Source: Gemmobacter sp. 24YEA27
GTDB taxonomy: Bacteria > Pseudomonadota > Alphaproteobacteria > Rhodobacterales > Rhodobacteraceae
Assembly: GCF_030052995.1 (NCBI RefSeq)
Contig: NZ_JASJPW010000001.1
Span: forward strand, 1,360,501 to 1,424,500
Reading direction: 5' to 3'
DNA: 64,000 nucleotides
Part shown: piece after piece, positions 26,801 to 36,160 of the stretch
Layout: each line of letters opens with the position of its first letter
How positions within the stretch are numbered: position 1 is the first letter of the stretch
The notes under the pieces: generated by a model
The model's input: the letters and a program-made list of their open reading frames with translations, nothing else
Databases searched by the model: none
Told to the model about the DNA's origin: nothing
Position numbers and translations under genes: made by a program

Positions 26801-29647
26801 ATGAGTTTCACTCCGACCGATTATAACCCCTATGATTTCGCCAATCGTCGCCATATCGGCCCTTCGCCGGCCGAGATGGAGGAGATGCTGAAGGCGGTGG
26901 GCGCGGCCTCGCTGGATGCGCTGATTGCCGAGACGGTGCCGCAGTCGATCCGCCAAGAAAAGCCGCTGTCCTGGGCACCTTTGGCCGAGCATGAGCTGCT
27001 GGCGAAGATGAAAGAGGTGGCGGGGAAGAACCGCGTCATGACCTCGCTGATCGGGCAGGGCTATTACGGCACGGTGACGCCGCCTGCCATTCAGCGCAAT
27101 ATCCTTGAGAACCCGGCCTGGTACACCGCCTATACACCTTACCAGCCCGAGATCGCGCAGGGGCGGCTTGAAGCGCTGCTGAATTACCAGACCATGGTCT
27201 GTGATCTGACGGGCCTTGATGTTGCCAATGCGTCGCTTCTGGATGAGGCGACGGCGGCGGCGGAAGCCATGGCGATGGCGGAGCGTTCGGCGAAGTCGAA
27301 AGCCAAAGCTTTCTTTGTTGACCGTTTCTGCCACCCGCAGACGATTGCGGTGATCCGCACCCGGGCCGAGCCTTTGGGGATCGAGATCATTGAGGGCGAT
27401 GTTGGGCTGCTGGAGCCTTCAAGCGTGTTTGGCGCGATCTTCCAGTATCCGGGGTCTTATGGGCATGTGACGGATTTCACGGCGAAGATTGCGCATCTGC
27501 ATGCGCATAAGGCACTGGCCATTGTCGCGACCGATCTGCTGGCCTTGTGCATGCTGAAAGAGCCGGGCGCGATGGGGGCGGATATTGCCATCGGCTCGTC
27601 GCAGCGCTTCGGCGTGCCGATGGGATATGGTGGGCCGCATGCGGCTTTCATGGCGTGTCGCGATGATCTGAAGCGCAACATGCCGGGGCGGATTGTGGGT
27701 GTCTCGATCGACAGCCACGGGACGCGGGCTTACCGCCTGTCTTTGCAGACGCGCGAGCAGCATATCCGGCGCGAGAAGGCGACGTCGAATGTCTGTACGG
27801 CGCAGGCGCTTCTGGCGGTCATGGCCTCGATGTATGCGGTGTTTCACGGGCCGAACGGGCTCAGGGCGATTGCCGAGCGGGTGCATTTCCTGACCCAGCG
27901 GCTGGCACGCGCGCTGATGGCGGCGGGGGCCAGGGTCTCGCCGAAGGCCTTTTTCGACACGATCACGGTCGAGGTCGGGGTGGGCCAGGCCGGCATTCTT
28001 GCCGCAGCGCGGGCCGAGGGGCTGAATTTCCGCCGGATCGGCAATGACCGGATCGGGATCAGCCTCGATGAGACCACCTCGGAAGAGGTGCTGAGCCGGG
28101 TGTTGCGGGCCTTCGGGATCGAGGGCGTACCGCCGCATCGCGGAGGCCTCGGCTTCCCCGAGACGATGCTGCGGCAAAGCGCCTATCTCACCCATCCGGT
28201 GTTTCAGATGAACCGGGCCGAGAGCGAGATGATGCGTTACATGCGCCGGCTCTCGGATCGTGATCTGGCGCTCGACCGGGCGATGATCCCGCTCGGGTCC
28301 TGCACGATGAAGCTCAATGCCGCCGCCGAGATGATGCCGGTCACCTGGGCGGAATTTGGCAGCCTGCACCCGTTCGTGCCGCGCGATCAGGCGGCGGGTT
28401 ATGGCGAGGCGATTGCGGATCTGACCGCGAAGCTGTGCGAGATCACCGGCTATGATGCGTTTTCCATGCAGCCCAATTCCGGTGCTCAGGGGGAATATGC
28501 CGGGCTTTTGACCATCCTCGCCTATCACAAGGCGCGGGGCGATCATGACCGCCGGATCTGCCTGATTCCGATTTCGGCGCATGGCACCAACCCGGCTTCG
28601 GCGCAGATGGCCGGGATGGAGGTTGTGGTGGTCAGGTCTTCGTCCAATGGTGATGTCGATCTGGATGATTTCCGCGACAAGGCGGCAAAGGCCGGCGACC
28701 GGCTCGCGGCCTGCATGATCACCTATCCCTCGACCCATGGCGTGTTTGAAGAGACGGTGCGCGAGGTCTGCAAGATCACCCATGATCATGGCGGCCAGGT
28801 CTATATCGACGGCGCCAATATGAATGCGATGGTGGGGCTGGTGAAGCCGGGCGAGATCGGTGGCGATGTCAGCCACCTGAACCTGCACAAGACCTTTGCC
28901 ATTCCGCATGGCGGCGGGGGGCCGGGCATGGGGCCGATCGGCGTGCGCGCGCATCTCGCGCCGCATCTGCCGGGCGATCCCGAGGGGCGTCCGGAAACCG
29001 ATGCCGGCCCGGTCTCGGCGGCGCCTTATGGCTCGGCAAGCATTTTGCTGATCTCCTGGGCTTATTGCCTGATGATGGGTGGCTCGGGGCTGACCCAGGC
29101 GACGCGGGTGGCGATCCTGAACGCCAACTATATCGCGGCGCGGCTGAAAGGGGCTTATGATGTGCTCTATATGGGCAATCGTGGCCGGGTGGCGCATGAA
29201 TGTATCCTCGACACTCGCCCCTTTGCCGATCATGGCGTGACGGTGGATGACATCGCCAAGCGGCTGATCGACAACGGCTTCCATGCGCCGACCATGTCCT
29301 GGCCGGTTTCCGGCACGCTGATGGTGGAGCCGACGGAATCCGAGACCAAGGCCGAGATCGACCGTTTCATCACCGCACTGCTGGCGATCCGCGAGGAGAT
29401 CCGGGCGGTCGAGGCGGGCGAGATTTCTGCCGAGGAAAGCCCGCTGCGCTTTGCACCGCATACGGTGCAGGACCTGGTGGCGGAGTGGGACCGGAAATAT
29501 ACCCGCGAACAGGGTTGTTTTCCGCCGGCGGCGTTCCGGGTCGATAAATACTGGCCGCCGGTTGGCCGGATCGACAATGTCTACGGCGACCGGAACCTTG
29601 TCTGCACCTGCCCGCCGCTGGAGAGCTATCTCGACGCGGCGGAGTGA
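26801..29647 (+). CDS. gcvP: Glycine dehydrogenase (decarboxylating), P protein
   Basis: PLP enzyme that decarboxylates glycine and loads the aminomethyl group onto H protein. It is 948 residues, the fused homodimeric P form. The two halves are visible; the PLP lysine is Lys697 in [20 protein letters not shown], and upstream are [18 protein letters not shown] and [15 protein letters not shown]. The start [21 protein letters not shown] follows CCGGAGGTGCGAG, a good ribosome binding site; the earlier ATG 26756 is part of a repeat. Terminal gene of the gcv group. Confidence 0.97.
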   Translation: MSFTPTDYNPYDFANRRHIGPSPAEMEEMLKAVGAASLDALIAETVPQSIRQEKPLSWAPLAEHELLAKMKEVAGKNRVMTSLIGQGYYGTVTPPAIQRNILENPAWYTAYTPYQPEIAQGRLEALLNYQTMVCDLTGLDVANASLLDEATAAAEAMAMAERSAKSKAKAFFVDRFCHPQTIAVIRTRAEPLGIEIIEGDVGLLEPSSVFGAIFQYPGSYGHVTDFTAKIAHLHAHKALAIVATDLLALCMLKEPGAMGADIAIGSSQRFGVPMGYGGPHAAFMACRDDLKRNMPGRIVGVSIDSHGTRAYRLSLQTREQHIRREKATSNVCTAQALLAVMASMYAVFHGPNGLRAIAERVHFLTQRLARALMAAGARVSPKAFFDTITVEVGVGQAGILAAARAEGLNFRRIGNDRIGISLDETTSEEVLSRVLRAFGIEGVPPHRGGLGFPETMLRQSAYLTHPVFQMNRAESEMMRYMRRLSDRDLALDRAMIPLGSCTMKLNAAAEMMPVTWAEFGSLHPFVPRDQAAGYGEAIADLTAKLCEITGYDAFSMQPNSGAQGEYAGLLTILAYHKARGDHDRRICLIPISAHGTNPASAQMAGMEVVVVRSSSNGDVDLDDFRDKAAKAGDRLAACMITYPSTHGVFEETVREVCKITHDHGGQVYIDGANMNAMVGLVKPGEIGGDVSHLNLHKTFAIPHGGGGPGMGPIGVRAHLAPHLPGDPEGRPETDAGPVSAAPYGSASILLISWAYCLMMGGSGLTQATRVAILNANYIAARLKGAYDVLYMGNRGRVAHECILDTRPFADHGVTVDDIAKRLIDNGFHAPTMSWPVSGTLMVEPTESETKAEIDRFITALLAIREEIRAVEAGEISAEESPLRFAPHTVQDLVAEWDRKYTREQGCFPPAAFRVDKYWPPVGRIDNVYGDRNLVCTCPPLESYLDAAE

Positions 29648-29680
29648 TGTGACCCAGGCACGGGGGGCTGTCTGCCCCCG

Positions 29681-29732
29681 GGAAGCGGCTTTGGCCGCTT
29701 CCTCCCCCGAGGATATTTTCAGACAGATGAAA
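29681..29732 (+). repeat. Dispersed intergenic element, copy 5 (gcvP-azlC gap)
   Basis: Hairpin GGAAGCGGC, loop TTTG, GCCGCTTCC (29681-29702), then TCCCCCGAGGATATTTTC and AGACAGATGAAA. A second GC hairpin (GGGGGCTGTCTGCCCCC) lies just before it. It lies directly after the gcvP stop and reads in the direction of transcription. Confidence 0.7.
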
Positions 29733-29785
29733 GGCCGGGCGGGGGTTTTGACATTGGTGTTATGGCGGGGTAGCGCTGCTGCATC

Positions 29786-30490
29786 ATGAGTGACAAACCA
29801 GCCTCGTTTCGCGGTGGCCTGCTGGCCGCTTTGCCCATCGTGATGGGGTATTTCCCGATTGCGTTTTCTTTTGGCGTCGCGGCCACCCGAGGCGGGCTGA
29901 GCCAGGCCGAGGCGGTGATGCTCTCGCTGGTGGTCTATGCCGGGGCCTCGCAATTCCTGGCGCTGACATTGTTTGCCAGTGGCGCGCCGGTGCTGGTGGC
30001 GGCCTTTACCCTGATCGCGATGAATGTGCGCCATGTGCTTTACGGGCCGGCGCTGATGAAAGAGGCGGGAGCGGAGGGTTCGCGCCGCTTTGCCTGGGTC
30101 TGGGCCTGGGGGCTGACCGATGAGGTCTTTGGCCAGGCGCTGGGGGCGCTGGCGCGGGGGCAGCGGTTTTCCGAGGCCTATATGTTCGGGCTGGGGCTGG
30201 CGGCCTATGCGTCCTGGGTGCTGGGAACGGCGGTTGGGGCCTTCGCCGGCGGTGGCGCGCTGGATGGCTGGCCGGCGGTGAGCTCCGGCCTTGATTTCAT
30301 GCTTTCGGCGTTGTTTCTGGCGCTTTTGCTCTCGATCCTGTCGCGGCTTGCCATGCCGGCGATTGTGGTTGCGGTGATCGCGACCTGCCTTGGCACCGTG
30401 GTCTGGTCGGCGACGGCCGGGATCCTTGCAGGGATGATCTGCGGTGCGCTAGCCGGAATGGCCGGCGGGCTGGTCAGGGGGCGCGGATGA
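29786..30490 (+). CDS. azlC: AzlC-family branched-chain amino acid exporter subunit
   Basis: Inner-membrane protein of 234 residues, about 6-7 helices; with AzlD it exports branched-chain amino acids (LIV-E/BrnFE family). Family features are ALPIVMGYFPIAFSFGVAA at the N-terminus, LVVYAGASQFLALTLF and MNVRHVLYGPAL. The start ATG at 29786 gives MSDKPASFRG. It overlaps azlD by 4 bases (ATGA at 30487-30490). The specific substrate is inferred from the family. Confidence 0.92.
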   Translation: MSDKPASFRGGLLAALPIVMGYFPIAFSFGVAATRGGLSQAEAVMLSLVVYAGASQFLALTLFASGAPVLVAAFTLIAMNVRHVLYGPALMKEAGAEGSRRFAWVWAWGLTDEVFGQALGALARGQRFSEAYMFGLGLAAYASWVLGTAVGAFAGGGALDGWPAVSSGLDFMLSALFLALLLSILSRLAMPAIVVAVIATCLGTVVWSATAGILAGMICGALAGMAGGLVRGRG

Positions 30491-30825
30491 ACCCGGATCT
30501 GGTGCTGATGGCGGGGCTTGCGGGGCTGGCGAACTGGGCTTTCCGGGCGCTGCCGGTCCTGTTGATGCGGGGCGAGGCGAAGCCGGGCGGGCTGATGGCG
30601 GGGTTTCTGGCTTCGACCGGGCCGGCGGCGATTGCGACGCTGTTCGTGGCCTCGGTCCTGCCGCGTCTCTGGCCCGGGCAGACGGATCTCGTGCCCCTGG
30701 CGGTGGGAACTGTGGTCACGGTTCTGGCCTTCCTGCCGAAGCGCTCGGTCGTGGTGGCGACGCTCGCGGGGTCACTGGCATACGGTATCGCGTTTGCGCT
30801 GATGCATCCGGCGCTTGCACCCTGA
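30487..30825 (+). CDS. azlD: AzlD-family small transport subunit
   Basis: 112 residues, four hydrophobic helices; partner of AzlC in the branched-chain amino acid exporter. Recognised by its small size, its position after azlC and the family features NWAFRALPVLLM and STGPAAIATLFVASVLP. Its ATG overlaps the azlC stop, so the two subunits are made in step. Confidence 0.9.
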   Translation: MNPDLVLMAGLAGLANWAFRALPVLLMRGEAKPGGLMAGFLASTGPAAIATLFVASVLPRLWPGQTDLVPLAVGTVVTVLAFLPKRSVVVATLAGSLAYGIAFALMHPALAP

Positions 30826-30861
30826 AGGGGAAAGCGGGATCATGGCGGCAGGAGGTGTCCC

Positions 30862-31179
30862 ATGATCGAAATCTCTCCCAGCAAAGTGGTGCAGGTGATT
30901 TTCCTGTCGCGCGAGGGGCCGGCAGGTCAGGCGCAGCTATATGCCTTTATCGACGGGCTGAATGACGAAGAAAAGGCGCATCTGACCGCCATTGCCTGGA
31001 TCGGGCGCGGGGCGTTCGAGACCGAGGATTATGCCGAGGCGCTGCGCACCGCCTATACCGAAGCGACCACCCCCACCGCGGATTACCTGATGGGGATGCC
31101 GCATCTTCCGGAAAATCTCGAAGCCGGGCTGGAGGCGCTTGGCGTCGATGTCACGGGCGAGGAAGAGGATCTGCTGTAA
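30862..31179 (+). CDS. DUF3775 domain-containing protein
   Basis: 105 residues, acidic, cytoplasmic, unknown function. The pattern MIEISPSKVVQVIFLSRE followed by LTAIAWIGRGAFETEDYAEALRTA matches the DUF3775 family as I know it. It follows azlD by 37 bases with AGGAGG before the ATG (very strong ribosome binding site), so it is probably in the same transcript. It converges with xylB, only about 10 bases away. Confidence 0.8.
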   Translation: MIEISPSKVVQVIFLSREGPAGQAQLYAFIDGLNDEEKAHLTAIAWIGRGAFETEDYAEALRTAYTEATTPTADYLMGMPHLPENLEAGLEALGVDVTGEEEDLL

Positions 31180-31188
31180 GGCCGGGCC

Positions 31189-32640
31189 TTACCCCGCCAG
31201 CGCGGGGTAGAGGCTGCGATAGCGCGAATAAGCGTCATCAAAGGCCGCGAGGAGGCCCGCATCCGGCGCGATGGTGGTTTTGGTGGCGGGGGCGGTGCAG
31301 ATGCTTTCCGGGCTGGCGCCGGTGGCAGCCATCAGGCCGAGCCGTGCCGCGCCGAAGGCTGCACCGAAATCGCCGCCGACCGGCAGATCGACCGGGATGC
31401 CGAGCGTGGTCGCGATGACCTTCAGCCAGTAGCCCGAGTTTGAACCACCACCGACTGCGGTGACGCGCCCGATCCGGGCCCCGGCCTGGCGCAGCGCGTT
31501 CAGATTGTCTTTCAGCGCGAAGGCGACGCCTTCCATCACCGCACGGGTCAGCGCCTTGCGGTCGGATTCGTGGCCGAGGCCGGTAAAGGCGCCCCGGATC
31601 TTCGCATCATTATGCGGTGTGCGCTCGCCCGAGAGATAGGGCAGGAAACTGGCCGAACCCGGCGCGACCAGATCTTCGCCGAGTTCGCGCGCGAGATCGG
31701 CGGCGGCGGTGCCGGTGATGCCGGCATACCAGTTCAGCGCATCGGTGGCGGACAGGATCACGCCCATCTGATGCCAGCGGTCCGGCAGCGCATGGCAAAA
31801 GGCGTGAACAGCGCTTTCAGGCAGCGGTCGGAAGGCGTCATTGGCGGCAAAGATCACACCTGACGTGCCGAGCGAGACAAAGGCCTGGCCTTCGCGAATG
31901 GTGCCCATGCCGATGGCCGAGGCGGCGTTGTCGCCCGCACCGCCGGCGACGATCACCGGGCCGGTGAGGCCCCAGTCTGCCAGAAGTTCGGCACGCAGGT
32001 GGCCACCGGGGGCCGAGCCCTCGACCAGACGCGGCATCTGTGCGCGGGAGAGGCCGGAAGCCGTCAGCAGGTCATCCGACCAGTCGCGCGCCGCGCAATC
32101 CAGCCAGCTGGTGCCGGCGGCATCCGACATCTCGGAAATATGCTCGCCCGTCAGCCAGAGCCGCAGCGCGTCTTTCGGCAAAAGCACCATGGCGATCTGA
32201 TCAAAGAGGGCGGGCTCGTGCTTTGCAACCCAGGCCAGTTTCGGGGCGGTGAAGCCCGGGAAGACGATATTGCCGGTCACCTGGCGAAAGCGTGGATCGG
32301 CATCCATTGCGGCGGCCTCAAGGCTCGCGCGGGTGTCATTCCACAGGATCGAGGGGCGCAGCGCGCGGTCGCTGCGGTCAAACAGCGTGGCGCCATGCAT
32401 ATGGCCCGACAGACCGACGCCGCGAATGCCGGCGAATTCAACGGGATGGGCGGCGCGCAGGGCCGCTACGGCCTCTTTGCAGGCTGTGGTCCAGTCTTCG
32501 GAATCCTGTTCGGACCAGCCGGGATGGGGGCGTGACACCGGCGTCGCGGCGCTGGCCGAACCGATGATCCGCTGTTCTTCATCCATCAGCAACGCGCGGA
32601 TGCCAGAGGTGCCGAGATCGAGACCGAGATACATATTCAC
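31189..32640 (-). CDS. xylB: Xylulokinase
   Basis: Phosphorylates D-xylulose to xylulose 5-phosphate, delivering it to the pentose phosphate pathway. It is 483 residues, FGGY-family sugar kinase. Features: YLGLDLGTSGIRALLMD (ATP/phosphate site 1), LSGHMHGATLFD and ILWNDTRASLEAA (sugar site), SLGTSGVIFAAND, and AVGGGSNSGYWLKVIATTLGIPV in the second actin-like domain. Last gene of the leftward xyl operon, 48 bases after the binding-protein gene. The MHGA variant at the sugar loop is common in XylB. Confidence 0.95.
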   Translation of the reverse strand: MNMYLGLDLGTSGIRALLMDEEQRIIGSASAATPVSRPHPGWSEQDSEDWTTACKEAVAALRAAHPVEFAGIRGVGLSGHMHGATLFDRSDRALRPSILWNDTRASLEAAAMDADPRFRQVTGNIVFPGFTAPKLAWVAKHEPALFDQIAMVLLPKDALRLWLTGEHISEMSDAAGTSWLDCAARDWSDDLLTASGLSRAQMPRLVEGSAPGGHLRAELLADWGLTGPVIVAGGAGDNAASAIGMGTIREGQAFVSLGTSGVIFAANDAFRPLPESAVHAFCHALPDRWHQMGVILSATDALNWYAGITGTAAADLARELGEDLVAPGSASFLPYLSGERTPHNDAKIRGAFTGLGHESDRKALTRAVMEGVAFALKDNLNALRQAGARIGRVTAVGGGSNSGYWLKVIATTLGIPVDLPVGGDFGAAFGAARLGLMAATGASPESICTAPATKTTIAPDAGLLAAFDDAYSRYRSLYPALAG

Positions 32641-32688
32641 CTCATGGAATTGCCCCGGCCGGCGCGAACCGGCCGGGGTCGTAATGCC

Positions 32689-33630
32689 TCAGAACGGGCT
32701 GTCGGGGTAGTAGAAGGTGGCCGCATTGTCCGGCGTCACCAGAACCGAGCCGATGATGAAATCGCCCGAGACCGGCGCCGGCGAGACGAGGCCGACCGCG
32801 GTGATTTCGATTGCGGTGGCGATCATCGACGGCGGGTAGGTCACATTGGCCGGGATCATCGCATCGCCGTCCATGGTGCGCTTGATCATCTCTTTCATAC
32901 CGGCGCCGCCGAGCACGAATTTGATGTCTTTGCGGCCGGCGGCTTCGATTGCTGCCAGTGCGCCAAGCGCCATATCGTCATCCGAGGCCCAGACCGCGTC
33001 GATTTCCGGATATTTCGACAGGAAATCCTGCATCACGGTAAAGCTCTTGTCGCGGTTCCAGTCGCCATGTTCGGCGGCAAGAACTTCGATCCCCGAGCCC
33101 TCAATGGCGCCCTGGAAGCCTTCGAGGCGCTCATTGTCGATGGTGGTCGGGATGCCGCGCAGCACGACAACCTTACCGCCATCGGGCATGTGGGATTTCA
33201 TGAATTCGCCAGCGACGCGGCCAAAGCCGGGGTTGTCGCCCGCGACATAGAGGTCTTCGATGCCGTCAACCGCCAGACCACGGTCGACCACGGTCACCCA
33301 GGCGCCCGAGGCTTTGACATTCTGCACCGGACCGGTCAGCGGCTCGGATTCAAAAGGCAGCACGACCAGCGCGCTGATCTTCCGGGTGGCCAGCATGTCT
33401 TCGATATCATTGACCTGCTTGGCCGGGTCCGAGGCGGTCGCCAGCACGAAATCCAGCTCGGGATAGGTGGCTTCCAGCCGCTCTACCGTGGTTTTGGCGA
33501 AATAGTTCATGCCGCCTGCCCAGCCATGGGTCGCCGCCGGGATCGACACGCCGATCACTTTGGTGTCCTGGGCCAAAGCAGGCCCTCCAAGCGCAACCGC
33601 AAGCGCCAGTGCCGATACGAAATGTTTCAT
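32689..33630 (-). CDS. Sugar ABC transporter periplasmic binding protein
   Basis: 313 residues. Sec signal MKHFVSALALAVALGGPALAQ with cleavage after residue 20 or 21. Type I periplasmic-binding fold of the RbsB/XylF group: VIGVSIPAATHGWAGGM, KISALVVLPFESEPL, VVDRGLAVDGIEDLYVAGDN and VWASDDDMALGALAAIEAAGR are the expected ligand loops. It delivers a sugar, likely D-xylose or a xyloside by context, to the permease upstream in the operon. The gap to the permease gene is about 35 bases, common before the highly expressed binding protein. Confidence 0.9.
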   Translation of the reverse strand: MKHFVSALALAVALGGPALAQDTKVIGVSIPAATHGWAGGMNYFAKTTVERLEATYPELDFVLATASDPAKQVNDIEDMLATRKISALVVLPFESEPLTGPVQNVKASGAWVTVVDRGLAVDGIEDLYVAGDNPGFGRVAGEFMKSHMPDGGKVVVLRGIPTTIDNERLEGFQGAIEGSGIEVLAAEHGDWNRDKSFTVMQDFLSKYPEIDAVWASDDDMALGALAAIEAAGRKDIKFVLGGAGMKEMIKRTMDGDAMIPANVTYPPSMIATAIEITAVGLVSPAPVSGDFIIGSVLVTPDNAATFYYPDSPF

Positions 33631-33665
33631 AGTTTCTCCTCCCTTGAGTCATTCGGGGCCAGGGG

Positions 33666-34652
33666 TCACTGGCCCGCTTTGCTTCCGCGCTGCAAAACGA
33701 CAGCGAGAACGATGATCGCGCCCTGGATTGCTCCGTTCAGATAGGGCGAGACGTAATCCGTCAGGTTCAGCAGATTGCCGATCAGCACGAGGATCAGCAC
33801 CCCCACAACCGTGCCCCAGACGCGGCCGAAACCGCCCTTGAGGGCCGTGCCACCGATGATGACGGCGGCAATCGCCTCCAGCTCCCACAGGAGGCCGGTG
33901 GCGGACGAGGCCGAGCCAAGGCGCGGCACATACATGATGACGGCCAGCCCGACGAGGGCGCCAAGCATCACATAGGTCAGAAGCCGCACGCGGCCGACGC
34001 GCACGGATGAATATTTCGCCACCTGATCATTTGACCCGATGGCGGCGCAATGGCGGCCAAAGGCGGTAGAGCGCATCAGCAATTCACCGAGGATCACCAC
34101 CACGGCAAAGACGATGATCGGCCAGGTAACGCCGAAAATGCCGCCGTAATAGACCGGCTGGTAGAAGGTGCGCAGGCCGAAATCGAGGCTCAGCGTGCCG
34201 CCATCTGCAAGCCAGGTGACGAGGCTGCGATAGATCCCCATCGAGCCGAGCGTGACGATGAAGGCCTCGATCCCCAGCCGGGTGATCAGAAGACCGTTGA
34301 TCAGCCCCGCGATGATCCCGGCGCCAAGCGCGACCAGCATCCCCACAAGGACAATCGGCACGCCCACGCCCATCGAGGGCAGCATTTTGTTCATCACAAG
34401 GATCATCAGCCCGGCGATAAACGCCGCCATCGAGCCGACCGAGAGGTCAAGCCCGCCTGCCGTGATCACGAAGGTCATCCCCACCGCGATGATACCGATA
34501 AAGGCCGACCGCGCCAGAACATTGGTGATATTGTCGAGGCCGAGGAAATTCGGGTTCATCATCGCGCCCATGATCACGAGGATCACCAGCGCGAGGATCG
34601 GGCCGATCACGCTCATCTGCACCCGGCGCGCCGGAGCTGCCGCAACACTCAT
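33666..34652 (-). CDS. Sugar ABC transporter permease
   Basis: 328 residues, about 8-10 helices, RbsC/XylH family. Typical features are the N-terminal FIGIIAVGMTFVITAGGLDLSVGSMAAF, AGLINGLLITRLGIEAFIVTLGSMGI and the late SSATGLLWELEAIAAVIIGG and GGFGRVWGT. It overlaps the ATPase gene by 4 bases (ATGA at 34652-34649). The protein forms the membrane channel of the importer. Confidence 0.92.
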   Translation of the reverse strand: MSVAAAPARRVQMSVIGPILALVILVIMGAMMNPNFLGLDNITNVLARSAFIGIIAVGMTFVITAGGLDLSVGSMAAFIAGLMILVMNKMLPSMGVGVPIVLVGMLVALGAGIIAGLINGLLITRLGIEAFIVTLGSMGIYRSLVTWLADGGTLSLDFGLRTFYQPVYYGGIFGVTWPIIVFAVVVILGELLMRSTAFGRHCAAIGSNDQVAKYSSVRVGRVRLLTYVMLGALVGLAVIMYVPRLGSASSATGLLWELEAIAAVIIGGTALKGGFGRVWGTVVGVLILVLIGNLLNLTDYVSPYLNGAIQGAIIVLAVVLQRGSKAGQ

Positions 34653-36160
34653 TCCTGTAACTCCTTTGCGAGAGGGGCGGCCTGGCCGACCCCCATGGCG
34701 AGGCGCACGATGGCGTCCTCAGTGATGGTATCGCCGGTCACCTCGCCCTGGATCCGGCCCTGCCGCATCACCAGAACGCGGTCGGCAAGGCCGATGACCT
34801 CCTGCATTTCCGAAGAGATCACCACGATGGCGCGGCCCTCGCGGGCAAGGCGGCGGATGAAGTCGTACATCTGCTGTTTGGTGCCGATGTCGATGCCGCG
34901 GGTCGGCTCGTCGATCACGATGATCTGCGGGTCCGAGAGCATGGTTTTCGCGAAGAGCAGCTTTTGCTGATTGCCGCCGGACAGATGGCCGACATTGATC
35001 CCGCGCGCGCCACGGATGTCGAAATCGCGGATCGCCTGGTCAAGGGCCGCCTCTTCGGCGCGCTGATCCAGCAGCCCATGCGAGAACCGGTGCAGCGCCT
35101 GGAGCGTGAGGTTCTCACGCATCCCCTTTTGCAACAGCAGCCCGCGCGTCTTGCGGTCTTCGGTCAGGTAGCACAGGCCAAGCTCCAGCGCCTCCCAGTT
35201 GTGGCGGATGGTGACCGGGCGGCCTTTGACTTTGACCGAACCGGTGGCAGGGCGCAGTCCAGCCAGGCCCTCGAATGTCTCTGTCCGCCCCGAACCGATC
35301 AGCCCGGCAATGCCGAGGATCTCGCCCGCGCGCAGGCTGAAGCTGATATCTTCGGCAAAGCCCGGCACTGTCAGGCCAGAGACTTCCAGCACGATCTCAC
35401 CAGGGGTGCCGTCTTTGGCGGGGTAAAGCTGCGACATCTCGCGCCCGACCATTGCTTCGGCCATGCCATGTTCGTCCATCGCATCGGCGGGGCCTGAATA
35501 GACCACCGCGCCATCGCGCATGATGGTCAGGTCGTCGGCGATCTCTTTCACCTCGTCGAGCTTATGCGAGGTGAAGAGAATGGCCGTACCGGCGGCCCTG
35601 AGCGCCCGGACCTGGTCCATCAGGATCCTGGTTTCCGCCTTGGTCAGCACCGCAGTCGGCTCGTCCATGATCAGGACGCGGGTCTCGCGCGACAGGGCTT
35701 TCGCGATTTCGACCATCTGCTTGTCGGAATTCGACAGGCTCGAGATCGGGCGATCCGTCGCGACCCGGCATTGCAGCCGGTCCAGAAGCGTCCGGGCTTC
35801 AGCCCGCATCGCGGCTTTGTTGAGGAAAAGGCCGCGCTTCAGTTCGCGGCCAAGGAAGATATTTTCCTCAACGGTCAGCTGTTCGGCGAGGTTGAACTCC
35901 TGATGGATCATCGAGATCCCCGCCGCCTCGGCCTCACCCATGGTGGCGAAGGCGACCGGGCGACCGTCCAGCAGAACCTCGCCTGAGGATGGCGGCTGAT
36001 AGCCCGCGAGGATCTTCATCGTGGTGGATTTCCCCGCGCCATTCTCGCCGATCAGCGCATGGACGCGGCCCGGGGCCAGCGCGATCGAAATGCCATGCAG
36101 CACCTCGATCGGGCCGAAACTGCGGCTGACGCCGTTCAGGGCGAGAACGGGAGTGGTCAC
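34649..36160 (-). CDS. Sugar ABC transporter ATP-binding protein (two ATPase domains)
   Basis: About 503 residues with two fused nucleotide-binding domains, as in RbsA/XylG/MglA. The first Walker A is HALIGENGAGKSTTMKIL, with signature SLSNSDKQMVEIAKALS and Walker B VLIMDEPTAVL. In the second domain the Walker A-like loop is GIAGLIGSGRTETFEGL (degenerate, as usual), with signature LSGGNQQKLLFAKTML and Walker B IIVIDEPTRGID. The likely start is GTG 36160, which overlaps the previous stop as GTGA; an ATG at 36172 is an alternative. Energises uptake through the next gene's permease. Confidence 0.9.
   Translation of the reverse strand: MTTPVLALNGVSRSFGPIEVLHGISIALAPGRVHALIGENGAGKSTTMKILAGYQPPSSGEVLLDGRPVAFATMGEAEAAGISMIHQEFNLAEQLTVEENIFLGRELKRGLFLNKAAMRAEARTLLDRLQCRVATDRPISSLSNSDKQMVEIAKALSRETRVLIMDEPTAVLTKAETRILMDQVRALRAAGTAILFTSHKLDEVKEIADDLTIMRDGAVVYSGPADAMDEHGMAEAMVGREMSQLYPAKDGTPGEIVLEVSGLTVPGFAEDISFSLRAGEILGIAGLIGSGRTETFEGLAGLRPATGSVKVKGRPVTIRHNWEALELGLCYLTEDRKTRGLLLQKGMRENLTLQALHRFSHGLLDQRAEEAALDQAIRDFDIRGARGINVGHLSGGNQQKLLFAKTMLSDPQIIVIDEPTRGIDIGTKQQMYDFIRRLAREGRAIVVISSEMQEVIGLADRVLVMRQGRIQGEVTGDTITEDAIVRLAMGVGQAAPLAKELQE

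Noticed and set aside
27419..30034. Very long open frame (871 codons) on the minus strand opposite gcvP
   Set aside because: A shadow of gcvP caused by high wobble GC; the translation has low-complexity His/Arg-rich composition and no family features.
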